From Bacillus solimangrovi (lineage in GTDB: Bacteria; Bacillota; Bacilli; Bacillales; Bacillaceae_N): DNA of 64,000 nt. The position numbers were made by a program, and so were the translations under genes. The stretch's first letter is position 1. Every line of letters starts with the position of its first letter. The notes under the pieces are model-generated. The model saw nothing but the letters and a program-made list of their open reading frames with translations. It was not told the origin of the DNA and searched no databases. The stretch lies in NCBI RefSeq assembly GCF_001742425.1, contig NZ_MJEH01000010.1, positions 1 to 64,000 of the forward strand, given 5' to 3'. Below, in pieces: positions 15,389 through 25,255 of the stretch.

Positions 15389-17713
15389 TTGGACGGAAAA
15401 CTATTGTATATAGGAATAAGTGCTGTATTTGGTGTTTGGTTATCTATTTCTTATCAATGGTTCGTATGTATGTTATTTATTTTGTATGTCATTTACATCT
15501 TTAAAAGGCAATCTCAAATCTTCGTATTTTTTATGCTCCTTACCTTCTGCTTTTTTATTGGATATACCTTCATGTATCAAAGCCTTCACCAAACAAAAAT
15601 AACGTCAGAAACTACAAAATTTGTTGGCGAAATAACGTCTATACCAAATCTTAATGGGGATAGGTTACGGTTTTATTTTAAAGAAAACGAACATAACGAA
15701 GTAGTCATTGTTTCCTATCGTCTTTCATTAAATGATGAGTTGAAACAACTTGAACAGTTACGAGTAGGGATGTTTTGTAAGTTAAATGGTCAATTAGTCG
15801 AGCAAGATGAAGCGAAAAATTTTTACGGATTTAATTCTCATGAATATTTGGGAAGGCAGAATATTCATTGGATTTTAGAGCCAAGTAGCATTCAAGCTGA
15901 GTGGTGTGTCAGTCCTTCTAATTTAGAGTGGTCACCTGCTTACTGGCGACAGTTAGGTATAAAAAAAATAGAAGAACATTTCGATCAACCTTCAAGTGGC
16001 ATTGTACAAGCTCTCATATTTGGAGAGAGGTCAAATCTTTTAGAAGAAATGAAACAATCTTTCCAACAGTTTGGGATCATTCATCTATTAGCAATTTCAG
16101 GTCTTCATGTTTCTTTACTTACTACTGCATTGTTTTTTCTGTTGATTCGACTAGGTTTGACGAGAGAAAGAGCTTATACAGTTCTATTATGTATGCTCCC
16201 TTTGTATATTTTGATTGCAGGTGCAGCACCTTCTGTTGTTAGAGCTGGTTTAATGACGATGTGTGTTATGGTGAGTATACGGTTTCAGTATCGTTTTACT
16301 CCAGTGGATAGTATTAGTGTAGTTGCTCTTATAATGATGCTTACAAGACCATATTATGTGTTTGATGTTGGGTTTCAGCTTTCTTTCCTTGTAAGTCTAA
16401 GTCTTATTATCTCCTCTGCATCCCTTCTTCATGTTACCGTCACATCTGTGAAAAAAGGTCTATATGTAACACTCATCGCTCAATTAATGACATTACCCAT
16501 TATTTTATACAATTTTTTTGAAATTTCTATATTAAGCATTCCTTTGAACTTGCTGTTCGTTCCATTGATGTCCCTTCTCATTTTACCCCTTTCGTTTCTT
16601 ACCTTTATTCTTTTATACATTTTCCCACCTATTACTTTTCCTTTACTATTCTTACTTAATAAAATGTTAATGATTGCAAATGACTTATTAAGTTGGTTAC
16701 AGTCGTTTGATTTTTTTACTATTACATTTGGTAGACCACCAATAATATGGAGTATCCTCTTTTTTTTAGCATGTATTTACTTTCTTGCAGAATGGGAAAA
16801 CTCAAATTTTATTAGTAAAGCATGGTGTTCCTTGTCTTTTTTAGGTTTGATGTTACTTTTTTTATGGCACCTGCCATACATTGATCCATCTGGAGAAGTG
16901 ACTGTTTTAAATGTGGGACAAGCTGAATGTATTTATATTGAAATGCCTTTTCGGAAAACAAATTTATTAATTGATACTGGTGGTAGAGTAACTTTTCAAG
17001 ATGAAAAATGGAAAGAGCGAAAGAACTCTTTTCAAATAGGAGAAGATATCGTTTTACCTTTTTTAAAAGCGAAAGGTGTTCGTTCCATTGACCGGTTAAT
17101 GTTTACACATGGAGATTTTGACCATATCGGAGATGCTCATATTTTAATGAACAACTTAAAAATCGATAAGCTGTTAATTGGTGCAGGTGCTCCATATGAT
17201 AAAAAGTGGCAGGAAGAGTTACTATTGCTAGCAGAAGATCAAGGTATAACAGTCGAGAGAGTTCGAGCAGGTGAGAGTTGGAAAGATGGAGGAATAAATT
17301 TTTACATCTTATCTCCATTTGGGGATGAAAAAGAACGTAATGAACGCAGTGTTGTGTTATGGGCAAAGTTAGGGGAAGTCAAATGGTTGTTCACAGGAGA
17401 TCTTGAAATGGAAGGAGAAGAGCGATTGATGTTAATGTACCCACATTTAGAGGCGGATATATTGAAAGTTGGTCATCATGGAAGTAATACATCAAGTTCA
17501 TCATTATTTTTAGAAAGGTTAAATGTAAAAGTTGCGCTTATTTCCGTAGGTGAGGGTAATTACTATGGTCATCCACATAAAGAGGTGTTGGAACGGTTTG
17601 AAAAAAACGGTATTAGAGTCTTTCGTACTGATCGATTAGGAGATATTCAATGGAGTTTTTCAAAAAAACGTGGAACCTTTCGGACAGTTATTCCATACGA
17701 TACATTAGAATAA
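15389..17713 (+). CDS. comEC: DNA uptake channel protein ComEC
   Basis: Polytopic membrane protein that forms the channel for single-stranded DNA during transformation. It has 774 residues. N-terminal helices lead into an external OB-like domain (about 60-180), followed by the Competence domain with LLAISGLHVSLLT (about residue 230) and many helices. A C-terminal metallo-beta-lactamase-like domain carries FTHGDFDHIGDAH and VGHHGSNTSS, probably the nuclease that degrades one strand. The start is TTG at 15389 behind AAAGGAGGGG. It ends at a bidirectional terminator facing yqzM. Confidence 0.94.
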   Translation: MDGKLLYIGISAVFGVWLSISYQWFVCMLFILYVIYIFKRQSQIFVFFMLLTFCFFIGYTFMYQSLHQTKITSETTKFVGEITSIPNLNGDRLRFYFKENEHNEVVIVSYRLSLNDELKQLEQLRVGMFCKLNGQLVEQDEAKNFYGFNSHEYLGRQNIHWILEPSSIQAEWCVSPSNLEWSPAYWRQLGIKKIEEHFDQPSSGIVQALIFGERSNLLEEMKQSFQQFGIIHLLAISGLHVSLLTTALFFLLIRLGLTRERAYTVLLCMLPLYILIAGAAPSVVRAGLMTMCVMVSIRFQYRFTPVDSISVVALIMMLTRPYYVFDVGFQLSFLVSLSLIISSASLLHVTVTSVKKGLYVTLIAQLMTLPIILYNFFEISILSIPLNLLFVPLMSLLILPLSFLTFILLYIFPPITFPLLFLLNKMLMIANDLLSWLQSFDFFTITFGRPPIIWSILFFLACIYFLAEWENSNFISKAWCSLSFLGLMLLFLWHLPYIDPSGEVTVLNVGQAECIYIEMPFRKTNLLIDTGGRVTFQDEKWKERKNSFQIGEDIVLPFLKAKGVRSIDRLMFTHGDFDHIGDAHILMNNLKIDKLLIGAGAPYDKKWQEELLLLAEDQGITVERVRAGESWKDGGINFYILSPFGDEKERNERSVVLWAKLGEVKWLFTGDLEMEGEERLMLMYPHLEADILKVGHHGSNTSSSSLFLERLNVKVALISVGEGNYYGHPHKEVLERFEKNGIRVFRTDRLGDIQWSFSKKRGTFRTVIPYDTLE

Positions 17714-17883
17714 CAAACTGAGCGATATTTCTTCATACGTTTAAATGTGTTGAGCTAATTATCAAGTTCCCACTTTACTTAAGTTTTTAGCTTGAAAACT
17801 AAGTAAGCTACTGAGGTATAAACGAGAGAACAGCCCGTTCAGCCTCTGAGTATTCAGTGTCAGTAGTGCTTGTTTCATAATAA

Positions 17884-17909
17884 AAAAAGACCGCTATCGC
17901 AGTCTTTTT
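17884..17909. terminator. Bidirectional terminator between comEC and yqzM
   Basis: AAAAAGACCGC (17884-17894) pairs with GCAGTCTTTTT (17899-17909), with one wobble and a four-base loop. It lies between convergent genes. Confidence 0.85.
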
Positions 17910-17918
17910 AAAGAATGA

Positions 17919-18050
17919 TTAACCTAACATTTTCATCAATGTTGCGACGATAAACATTGTAAAGAAAAATCCGAATGAAACAATAAATCCGACACCAGAG
18001 TCAATCGCATCATTGCGTTTGCTTTGTACATTTTTTTCAAATTCGTTCAT
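17919..18050 (-). CDS. yqzM: YqzM family small membrane protein
   Basis: Very small protein of 43 residues, MNEFEKNVQSKRNDAIDSG followed by one hydrophobic helix. It matches B. subtilis YqzM in size, sequence and position between comEC and holA. The function is unknown. The ATG at 18050 follows AGGAGGG on the minus strand; longer in-frame starts upstream lack a ribosome binding site. Confidence 0.9.
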   Translation of the reverse strand: MNEFEKNVQSKRNDAIDSGVGFIVSFGFFFTMFIVATLMKMLG

Positions 18051-18199
18051 ATGTATCCCTCCTATTGCCACTATAGTATAAGCGATGCTGCAAAAAAGAT
18101 CCACAAACAGTGAAAGAAGTGCTTGTATTCTTGCCTTTGTTGACAAGAGTTGTCACATATAGTTCAAAATCGGGTGGTTAAACTATAAACACATACCTT

Positions 18200-18300
18200 T
18201 TGTACCGCTGCAAAGTCCGTTTTTCCTGGGGCACGGGCTTTCGCGTTCAATATAGATTGGGAAGGAGCTGCTTCGCTTCTTCCTTTTATTTTACATATAG
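18200..18300. repeat. GC-richer intergenic element ending in a hairpin
   Basis: Roughly 90 bases of visibly higher GC than the flanks, from about 18205, running through GGGGCACGGGC and ending in the hairpin at 18260-18283. The composition and style resemble dispersed intergenic repeats found in many Bacillaceae, but I see no second copy in this window. The assignment rests on general familiarity only. Confidence 0.35.
18260..18292 (+). terminator. Terminator-like hairpin
   Basis: GGAAGGAGC (18260-18268) pairs with GCTTCTTCC (18275-18283) and is followed by TTTTATTTT. No plus-strand gene ends just upstream, so it may belong to the intergenic element. Confidence 0.5.
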
Positions 18301-18458
18301 TAAGGATATAAATCCACATAACATTCACAAAAAAATTAAATTCTCTTTAATTTATATTTGGAGGACCGTTATTTGCTCTAAAGTATTATGGCAATGCTTG
18401 CACTTTTTGTCTAAAGACATTACGATTGTTGAGAAGATTTTCTTGAGGTGACGTAATT

Positions 18459-19481
18459 GTGAATATAATGGAAGTGCAAAAAGAGATAAAACAAGGGATT
18501 TTTTATCCTGTATATTTATTTTATGGTTCAGAGCATTATTTGATAGAAGATACAAAGCAAAAGTTAATTCATGCAGCACTTACAGACGAGGATATTGATT
18601 TTAACCTTTCGTACTTTGATATGACAGAAGTGCCAGTACAAGTAGCTCTTGAAGACGCTCAGACATTACCTTTTATGGGTGAACGACGTGTTGTAATTAT
18701 GCAGACAACGCAATTTCTGACTGCGCAAAAAGAAGATAGTAAAATTGATCATGATTTAAAACGGTTGGAACAATATATTGATGATCCTTCACCTGAAACG
18801 ATCCTTGTTATTATCGCACCTTATGAAAAATTAGATGAACGTAAAAAAATAGTGAAGGCTATTAAAAAGAGAGGCGGATATGTTAAGGTATCTCCTTTAT
18901 CTGAACAAGAAATACAAGTATGGGTTCGACAGCAATTGAAAGAAAGACATCGAGAAATTTCAGACCTTGCCTTAACAGTATTACTTCAAACTGTAGGTGT
19001 TGATTTAACAACTTTGGCTTCAGAGCTTGAGAAATTATCACTTTATGCAGGGGAAGAACAAGTTATTGACGAAAAAATGGTGCAATTGCTTGTTGCACGT
19101 TCGTTAGAGCAAAATATTTTTGATTTAACAGATATGGTACTAAATCGAAATCTACAAAGAGCCTTTCGAATTTTTTATGACATGATTGAACAGAAAGAAG
19201 AGCCTTTGAAAATATTAGCATTACTTGCTGGACAGTTTCGTCTTTTGTATCAAGTAAAGGGGTTAATGAGTAAAGGTTATGGTCAAAATCAAATTGCTTC
19301 TACATTAAAGGTCCATCCTTTTCGAGTAAAATTAGCGATGCAAAAGGTGGCAACATTTGATATGAACGAGCTTTTATCATTAATGGATGATATTGCTGAG
19401 GTAGATTATAAAATAAAAAGTGGACAAGTTGATAAACAGTTGGCAGTCGAGTTGTTTATGATGAAATTACATAAGGGTTAA
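18459..19481 (+). CDS. holA: DNA polymerase III subunit delta
   Basis: Delta subunit of the clamp loader (YqeN of B. subtilis), which opens the sliding clamp. It has 340 residues with the family start FYPVYLFYGSEHYLIEDTKQ and the segment PFMGERRVVIM. The collar domain near the C-terminus includes LKILALLAGQFRLLYQVKGL. The start is GTG at 18459, eight bases after GAGGTG; an ATG three codons later is possible. It is followed by a strong bidirectional terminator shared with rpsT. Confidence 0.93.
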   Translation: MNIMEVQKEIKQGIFYPVYLFYGSEHYLIEDTKQKLIHAALTDEDIDFNLSYFDMTEVPVQVALEDAQTLPFMGERRVVIMQTTQFLTAQKEDSKIDHDLKRLEQYIDDPSPETILVIIAPYEKLDERKKIVKAIKKRGGYVKVSPLSEQEIQVWVRQQLKERHREISDLALTVLLQTVGVDLTTLASELEKLSLYAGEEQVIDEKMVQLLVARSLEQNIFDLTDMVLNRNLQRAFRIFYDMIEQKEEPLKILALLAGQFRLLYQVKGLMSKGYGQNQIASTLKVHPFRVKLAMQKVATFDMNELLSLMDDIAEVDYKIKSGQVDKQLAVELFMMKLHKG

Positions 19482-19569
19482 GTTTAATTAAGCGTAATGT
19501 ATGTTTAAGGAAATAGTTGCAAATACATTGGTAAAGCGTTTGTATTGGTTGAAATGAGATAAGGTCAAT

Positions 19570-19605
19570 AACAAAAAGAAGCGTACAATCACGCTTCTTT
19601 TTGTT
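19570..19605. terminator. Bidirectional terminator between holA and rpsT
   Basis: Perfect 15-base arms at 19570-19584 and 19591-19605 surround a six-base loop, with A and T runs that serve both converging genes. Confidence 0.9.
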
Positions 19606-19642
19606 ATGCATTTGAAAAAGGATAATAAGCTTATCCTTTTAA

Positions 19643-19909
19643 TTATGCAGAAATCTCGTTGAAAATCTTAGTAAGACGAGATTTTTGGCGGTCAGCCTTG
19701 TTACGGTGTACAAGACCTTTGCGTGCAGCTTTATCAAGTTTTGTTACAGCAGTTTGAAGTGCAGCTTGTGCATTTTCAACATCCTTGCTTTCAGCAAGTT
19801 TTTCGAATTGCTTGATTGATGAACGCATATCTGATTTAATCGCAATGTTTCTAGCGCGACGGTCATTATTTGTTTTCACACGTTTAATCGCAGATTTAAT
19901 GTTTGGCAT
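19643..19909 (-). CDS. rpsT: Small ribosomal subunit protein bS20
   Basis: Primary 16S rRNA-binding protein S20, 88 residues, the same as B. subtilis. The lysine- and arginine-rich helix MPNIKSAIKRVKTNNDRRAR is characteristic. The ATG at 19909 has AAGGAGGTG in front; a GTG at 19918 lies in the site itself and is rejected. It has its own sigma-A promoter at 19962-19990. It faces holA on one side and is divergent from gpr on the other, the standard arrangement. Confidence 0.96.
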   Translation of the reverse strand: MPNIKSAIKRVKTNNDRRARNIAIKSDMRSSIKQFEKLAESKDVENAQAALQTAVTKLDKAARKGLVHRNKADRQKSRLTKIFNEISA

Positions 19910-19961
19910 TTCTTTCACCTCCTTGAATGGAGTGATACTTTATAAATGTAGAACACATGAT

Positions 19962-19990
19962 ATTCTATCAAACGCGCGGTCTCTTTGCAA
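19962..19990 (-). promoter_or_regulatory. Sigma-A promoter of rpsT
   Basis: On the minus strand TTGCAA (19990-19985) and TAGAAT (19967-19962) are spaced by 17 bases, about 55 bases before the rpsT start. Confidence 0.65.
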
Positions 19991-20243
19991 TAGAGTTATA
20001 CGAGATTTTCATTGAAGGTGCATGAAAGAGTGGGGAGATGGAGAAGATAATAGCAATAAATTAACGTTTCAATTATGTAATGATTTTCACTTTTTCTCAC
20101 AAAAAAAGTTAGATGAACGAGGTAATAACTAGTGATTGAAATCTATAATCTAGTTAAAACAAGTTTACTGAGTTTGTAGTGTGAAAAATAGAATAAGTTG
20201 TCAATCCTGTATGTAGTTTATAGACCTATTGAGGAGGCATTTG
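19991..20243. other. Region upstream of gpr
   Basis: AT-rich, no coding frame. It should contain the forespore promoter of gpr (sigma-F/sigma-G type in relatives), but I could not point to a convincing pair of boxes. The gpr ribosome binding site GAGGAGG lies at 20231-20237. Confidence 0.4.
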
Positions 20244-21359
20244 ATGGAGTCATCTATTGATTTATCAAAATATATGATTAGAACAGATTTAGCACTTGAA
20301 GCACATGAGATTGCTGTTGAGCAACAAGACAAAAAAATAAAACAAGAAGGCACGATTGATGGTGTAATTGTAAAAAAAAGAGAAAAAGCTGGCATGAAGC
20401 TAGTTGATATTACAATTGATGAAAAAGGTGCAGAAATTACTGGGAAGAAGCCTGGACGTTATTTGACGATAGAAGCACTTGATCTAAGAGATGGGGATAC
20501 TGAAGTACAAGAGAAGGTACTGGAAGTATTTTCTGATCAAATACAGACACTTTTGAAAGCTTGTGGTGTAAAGAAAGATGATTCCTGTCTAGTCGTAGGA
20601 CTTGGAAATCGAAATGTTACCCCTGATGCACTTGGCCCATTAATGGTTGAACAACTTCTGATTACGAAGCACATTTTTACACTTGAACCTGAGCGAGTTC
20701 AAAGTGGATTTAGATCTGTTAGTGGGATTGTGCCTGGTGTTATGGGACTAACGGGTATTGAAACGAGCGATATAATTGATGGGATTATTGCTAAATCCAA
20801 ACCAGACTTTGTTATTGCTGTTGATGCATTAGCTTCTCGATCGATTGAACGTATTAATTCTACAATTCAAATCTCTGATACGGGTATTCATCCTGGTTCT
20901 GGAGTGGGCAATAAGCGAAAAGAATTAAGTAAGGAAACATTAGGTATACCTGTTATTGCAATTGGTATACCAACTGTTGTAGATGCTGTAACAATTACTA
21001 GTGACGCAATTGATTTTATTTTGAAACATTTTGGGAAAGAAATGAATGAAGGTAGCCGTCCTGCTCGTTCACTTGCACCAGCAGGTTTGCGATTTGGTGA
21101 AAAGAGAATATTAACTGAAGAAGACCTACCTGATGAGAATAATAGGAAAACATTTATGGGGATTGTTGGCGGTTTAGAGGATGAAGAAAAAAGGCGTTTG
21201 ATTCATGAGGTGCTTGCTCCAATTGGTCATAACTTAATGGTTACACCGAAGGAAGTCGATCTATTTATCGGAGATATGGCACATTTGTTGGCGGAAGGTC
21301 TTAATGATGCACTACACCAAGAAGTAGATGATGAAAATGTTGGAATGTACACTCGCTAG
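20244..21359 (+). CDS. gpr: Germination protease GPR
   Basis: Aspartic-type endoprotease that degrades small acid-soluble spore proteins when spores germinate. It is made in the forespore as a zymogen. It has 371 residues. The short propeptide and mature start can be read as [17 protein letters not shown], with autocleavage expected before TDLALE as in B. megaterium. The conserved core includes [36 protein letters not shown] and [14 protein letters not shown]. The ATG at 20244 has GAGGAGG six bases upstream. spoIIP follows after 80 bases. Confidence 0.95.
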   Translation: MESSIDLSKYMIRTDLALEAHEIAVEQQDKKIKQEGTIDGVIVKKREKAGMKLVDITIDEKGAEITGKKPGRYLTIEALDLRDGDTEVQEKVLEVFSDQIQTLLKACGVKKDDSCLVVGLGNRNVTPDALGPLMVEQLLITKHIFTLEPERVQSGFRSVSGIVPGVMGLTGIETSDIIDGIIAKSKPDFVIAVDALASRSIERINSTIQISDTGIHPGSGVGNKRKELSKETLGIPVIAIGIPTVVDAVTITSDAIDFILKHFGKEMNEGSRPARSLAPAGLRFGEKRILTEEDLPDENNRKTFMGIVGGLEDEEKRRLIHEVLAPIGHNLMVTPKEVDLFIGDMAHLLAEGLNDALHQEVDDENVGMYTR

Positions 21360-21439
21360 TTTCTCTATTGATTTTTTTTGTTCTATTTTTTCTACCATCT
21401 CATAAGTTTGTACTAATAGAGTGATGAGAGGGTGGGAAA

Positions 21440-22603
21440 ATGAAGTCGTTTAGATCGCAGCGGATTGGTATTGTAATTGACGCTCCTAATGTCTTGCGAT
21501 TAATTGTTTATTTTATAGTAGTGATGCTTATTCTGTTTATATGTATCGGAACATTAACCTCTTTAAAGCCAGAATATCGACTATCCTCATCCTCTGTACA
21601 TAATTGGACGAAAAAGATGACGGGAGAGTCTTTGGTTCATTTTTTTTCATACGAGAATCCTTATTTCTCACAAGCACTTCCAGATGATTATGTTAGTCCT
21701 AAGTTAACATCAATGATTTTTGAAAGTGCAACGAATATAAATTTTGATGACCCACGGAGTTTTTTAGGTAGAGAGCTTCCTTACTTTTCTATCTATGATG
21801 GTGAAATCCTTGTTGCAGGGGAAGGAACAGACTATACGAACATGCCTTTTGAATCAGCACCACCTATTGAAGTTCTATTACAAGAGCGAGAGGCATCGCT
21901 TGAAAGCTTAAAAGAATCGGATAAACCTAAACCTTCACCCGTACTAACAACGAATGGCAAGAATGTCGTTTTTCTTTACCATACGCATTCAAGGGAATCT
22001 TATTTACCTCACTTACCAAATGCGAAAACTGGTGATGAAGCATATCATCATGAGGTTAATGTCACGATGGTAGGTGAAAGGTTGAAACAAGAACTAGAGG
22101 CAAGGGGAATAGGAACAGTAGTGGATAAAACTGACTTTACACAAAATATTTTAAGTAAAGGTATCCATTATTCTCGCTCATATGATGAATCACGCCCAGT
22201 GATTAAACAAGCGATAAATAATAATAAAGATTTACAATATTTCTTCGACATTCATCGTGATTGGCAAACGAAGGATAATACAACGGTTACAATAAACGAG
22301 GAAAAATATGCACGTACATTCTTTGTGATTGGTGGAGAACATGCTAAATATGAGAAAAATTTGCAACTTGCTAAAACAATGCACCAACTGCTTGATGAGA
22401 AATATCCTGGTCTAAGTCGGGGGATTACTACAAAACAGGGACAAGGAACAAACGGGAAATTCAATCAAGATCTATCGGAGAATGCGTTAGTAATTGAAAT
22501 GGGTGGCGTTGAAAATTCACTTGATGAAGTATATCGGACGACAGAAGCGCTTGCAGATGTGTTCGCTGAATACTACTGGCAGGCAGAAAAAGTTAGCCAA
22601 TAG
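21440..22603 (+). CDS. spoIIP: Stage II sporulation protein P
   Basis: Cell wall amidase and endopeptidase that, with SpoIID and SpoIIM, thins septal peptidoglycan and drives engulfment. It has 387 residues. One N-terminal membrane helix at about 18-40 anchors it, and the catalytic domain begins with VVFLYHTHSRESYLP (zinc histidine and glutamate) and continues with FDIHRDW and NALVIEMGGVEN. The ATG follows GAGGGTGG. It sits between gpr and yqxA, as in B. subtilis, where it is under mother-cell sigma-E. Confidence 0.95.
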   Translation: MKSFRSQRIGIVIDAPNVLRLIVYFIVVMLILFICIGTLTSLKPEYRLSSSSVHNWTKKMTGESLVHFFSYENPYFSQALPDDYVSPKLTSMIFESATNINFDDPRSFLGRELPYFSIYDGEILVAGEGTDYTNMPFESAPPIEVLLQEREASLESLKESDKPKPSPVLTTNGKNVVFLYHTHSRESYLPHLPNAKTGDEAYHHEVNVTMVGERLKQELEARGIGTVVDKTDFTQNILSKGIHYSRSYDESRPVIKQAINNNKDLQYFFDIHRDWQTKDNTTVTINEEKYARTFFVIGGEHAKYEKNLQLAKTMHQLLDEKYPGLSRGITTKQGQGTNGKFNQDLSENALVIEMGGVENSLDEVYRTTEALADVFAEYYWQAEKVSQ

Positions 22604-22614
22604 AGGGATGGATA

Positions 22615-22977
22615 ATGTGGAAATTTACCATCGTTAGTTGTAGTTTCGGATTAGTGCTTTTCTTCGGTGTAATACTTGGGATGTATCAAGCTAATGAGAG
22701 TATGAGGAGTCTAAGAGGATATGATGATCCTAACTTGCAACAGATTGTAAGTATTGAATCGACAGATGATGGGGAGTTACACGCGTCTGTATTAGGTGAA
22801 GAAGTAGATGCAAAGTTGTTAAATGAAAAACGGCAAGAGTTGGAGACATTAGAGACCTTTAACTTTTTTTCGGAGTTAGGTAAAAAGATTGCTTCAGTTG
22901 TTGAATCAGTGTTTACAGCCGCTATTGAGATTTTTATTAAAATTGCTGAGAAAATAATAAATATGATACCAATCTAA
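22615..22977 (+). CDS. yqxA: YqxA family protein (DUF3679)
   Basis: Small protein of 120 residues with an N-terminal hydrophobic helix (about 3-23) and a weakly hydrophobic amphipathic C-terminus. The segment NESMRSLRGYDD matches the YqxA family. The function is unknown. Its location 11 bases behind spoIIP suggests co-expression in sporulation (inference). A terminator overlaps its stop codon. Confidence 0.82.
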   Translation: MWKFTIVSCSFGLVLFFGVILGMYQANESMRSLRGYDDPNLQQIVSIESTDDGELHASVLGEEVDAKLLNEKRQELETLETFNFFSELGKKIASVVESVFTAAIEIFIKIAEKIINMIPI

Positions 22978-23005
22978 AGGGTGACATAATTGTTGCTCTT
23001 TTTAT
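22976..23005 (+). terminator. Terminator after yqxA
   Basis: A ten-base stem (22976-22985 with 22992-23001, four G-T wobbles) and a six-base loop are followed by a T-rich tail. The wobbles lower confidence. Confidence 0.5.
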
Positions 23006-23343
23006 TTTCTTAAAGGAATGTGTTCTTTGCATAAACATCTTATAAAGTGAACCTTCAATTTTTACTTATGTTAAGTTGTTTTGATTTGAAAAGTGTGGAT
23101 CGATACGCTAATAACCTAAACCTTTTCTATCGTCATTTGAGTATGTTGAAATAGTATTAGAACAGACAAAAATCGTTATATTTACAGGATGATAGAACAT
23201 TTAATTTTTGTTTTAAAAAAGCACTTCATGGCTGTTATAACGTTATAAATCAATACTTGGGCAAGAAGCTGATTGAATCTTTCATACGCTACTGCTATAA
23301 TCAAGGCTAGTGTATCTTTGCCGTATTGGTAGGAGTGATCGAT
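23006..23343. other. Leader region of lepA
   Basis: No coding frame is supported. A perfect 14-base palindrome TTATAACGTTATAA lies at 23235-23248, about 95 bases before lepA. The lepA ribosome binding site TAGGAG is at 23330-23335. Confidence 0.4.
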
Positions 23344-25176
23344 GTGAATAGTATAGAAAAAAGAAAACGGCAGGAACGGATTCGCAATTTTTCAATAATA
23401 GCCCATATTGACCATGGGAAGAGTACACTTGCGGACCGTATCCTAGAAAAAACAAATGCGCTCACACAGCGCGAAATGAAAGCACAAATGTTAGATGCGA
23501 TGGATCTAGAACGTGAACGTGGAATTACTATTAAGTTAAATTCCGTACAATTGAAATACAAAGCTAAAGATGGAGAAGAATATATTTTCCATTTAATTGA
23601 TACACCTGGACATGTTGACTTTACATATGAGGTTTCTCGTAGTCTAGCCGCATGTGAGGGTGCGATTCTTGTTGTAGATGCTGCACAAGGAATTGAAGCA
23701 CAAACGTTAGCAAATGTGTACTTAGCACTTGATAACGAATTAGAAATTCTGCCAGTCATTAATAAAATTGATTTACCTAGTGCTGATCCAGAACGTGTAC
23801 GTCAAGAAGTGGAAGATGTGATTGGACTAGATGCATCGGAAGCAGTGCTTGCAAGCGCAAAAGCAGGCATAGGAATTGAAGAAATTCTCGAAGAAATCGT
23901 AGACAAGGTACCTGCACCACAGGGAGATCCTGATGCACCACTTAAGGCCCTCATTTTTGACTCGTTGTATGATGCATACCGTGGGGTTGTTGCTTATATT
24001 CGTATTGTAGAAGGATCTGTTAAAGTTGGAGATACAGTTCGAATGATGGCCACAGGTAAGGAGTTTGAGGTAACTGAGATTGGTGTCTTTACACCAAAAT
24101 CACTTCCTCAAGATGAACTAACTGTAGGTGATGTTGGGTATTTAACGGCTGCAATTAAGACAGTTGGAGACACTAGAGTAGGTGATACGATTACTAGTGC
24201 CGATAATCCAGCGGATGAACCATTACCAGGTTATAAGAAAATGAACCCTATGGTATATTGTGGTCTATATCCAATTGATTCGAATAAGTACAATGATTTG
24301 CGTGAGGCACTTGAACGTTTGGAATTAAATGATTCTTCACTTCAATATGAGCCTGAAACGTCACAAGCACTTGGTTTTGGATTCCGTTGTGGATTCTTAG
24401 GTATGCTTCATATGGAGATTATTCAAGAACGTATTGAGCGTGAATTCAAGATTGATTTAATTACGACTGCTCCAAGTGTAAGTTATCGTGTTGAATTAAC
24501 AGATGAGACTGAGTTGGTTGTGGATAACCCTTCACTTATGCCTGATCCACAAAGTATTAATAAAATTGAAGAGCCATATGTAAAAGCAACGGTAATGGTT
24601 CCTAATGATTATGTTGGAGCAGTTATGGAGTTATGCCAACAGAAGCGGGGGAACTTTATTGATATGCAATACATGGATGAGATCCGTGTAAATATTGTAT
24701 ATGAAATTCCTCTTGCTGAAATCGTGTATGACTTCTTCGATACGTTAAAATCTCAAACAAAAGGTTATGCATCGTTTGATTATGAGTTAATCGGTTATAA
24801 AGAATCTCGTCTTGTTAAGATGGATATATTACTTAATGGTGAACAAGTAGACGCGTTATCTTTCATCGTTCACAGAGATTTTGCTTATGATCGCGGTAAG
24901 GTAATTACAGATAAACTAAGAGAGCTTATTCCACGTCAACAATTTGAAGTGCCAATACAAGCAGCGATTGGAACAAAAATTGTTGCTCGTTCAACAATTA
25001 AAGCGATGCGTAAAAACGTACTTGCAAAATGTTACGGTGGTGACATTTCTCGTAAGCGTAAATTGCTAGAAAAGCAAAAAGAAGGTAAAAAACGTATGAA
25101 GTCTGTTGGTTCAGTAGAAGTGCCACAGGAAGCATTTATGGCTGTATTACGAATGGATAGCGATGAAAAGAAATGA
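23344..25176 (+). CDS. lepA: Translation elongation factor 4 (LepA)
   Basis: Ribosomal back-translocase type GTPase, 610 residues. GTPase motifs are AHIDHGKST (G1), [11 protein letters not shown] (G3) and NKIDLP (G4). The LepA-specific C-terminal domain contains [17 protein letters not shown] and [19 protein letters not shown]. The start is a GTG at 23344, eight bases behind TAGGAG; a TTG at 23326 in the same frame precedes the site and is rejected. It ends with a terminator, and hemW follows as in B. subtilis. Confidence 0.96.
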   Translation: MNSIEKRKRQERIRNFSIIAHIDHGKSTLADRILEKTNALTQREMKAQMLDAMDLERERGITIKLNSVQLKYKAKDGEEYIFHLIDTPGHVDFTYEVSRSLAACEGAILVVDAAQGIEAQTLANVYLALDNELEILPVINKIDLPSADPERVRQEVEDVIGLDASEAVLASAKAGIGIEEILEEIVDKVPAPQGDPDAPLKALIFDSLYDAYRGVVAYIRIVEGSVKVGDTVRMMATGKEFEVTEIGVFTPKSLPQDELTVGDVGYLTAAIKTVGDTRVGDTITSADNPADEPLPGYKKMNPMVYCGLYPIDSNKYNDLREALERLELNDSSLQYEPETSQALGFGFRCGFLGMLHMEIIQERIEREFKIDLITTAPSVSYRVELTDETELVVDNPSLMPDPQSINKIEEPYVKATVMVPNDYVGAVMELCQQKRGNFIDMQYMDEIRVNIVYEIPLAEIVYDFFDTLKSQTKGYASFDYELIGYKESRLVKMDILLNGEQVDALSFIVHRDFAYDRGKVITDKLRELIPRQQFEVPIQAAIGTKIVARSTIKAMRKNVLAKCYGGDISRKRKLLEKQKEGKKRMKSVGSVEVPQEAFMAVLRMDSDEKK

Positions 25177-25182
25177 AGCAGT

Positions 25183-25214
25183 AAAAACCGCGAGCAGTTT
25201 GCTTTGCGGTTTTT
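25183..25214 (+). terminator. Terminator after lepA
   Basis: AAAAACCGC (25183-25191) pairs with GCGGTTTTT (25206-25214) across a 14-base loop and ends in a T run. Confidence 0.8.
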
Positions 25215-25255
25215 ATTCTTTCATACATTACAGAAGAAAAAGGCAGTGAGCATGC

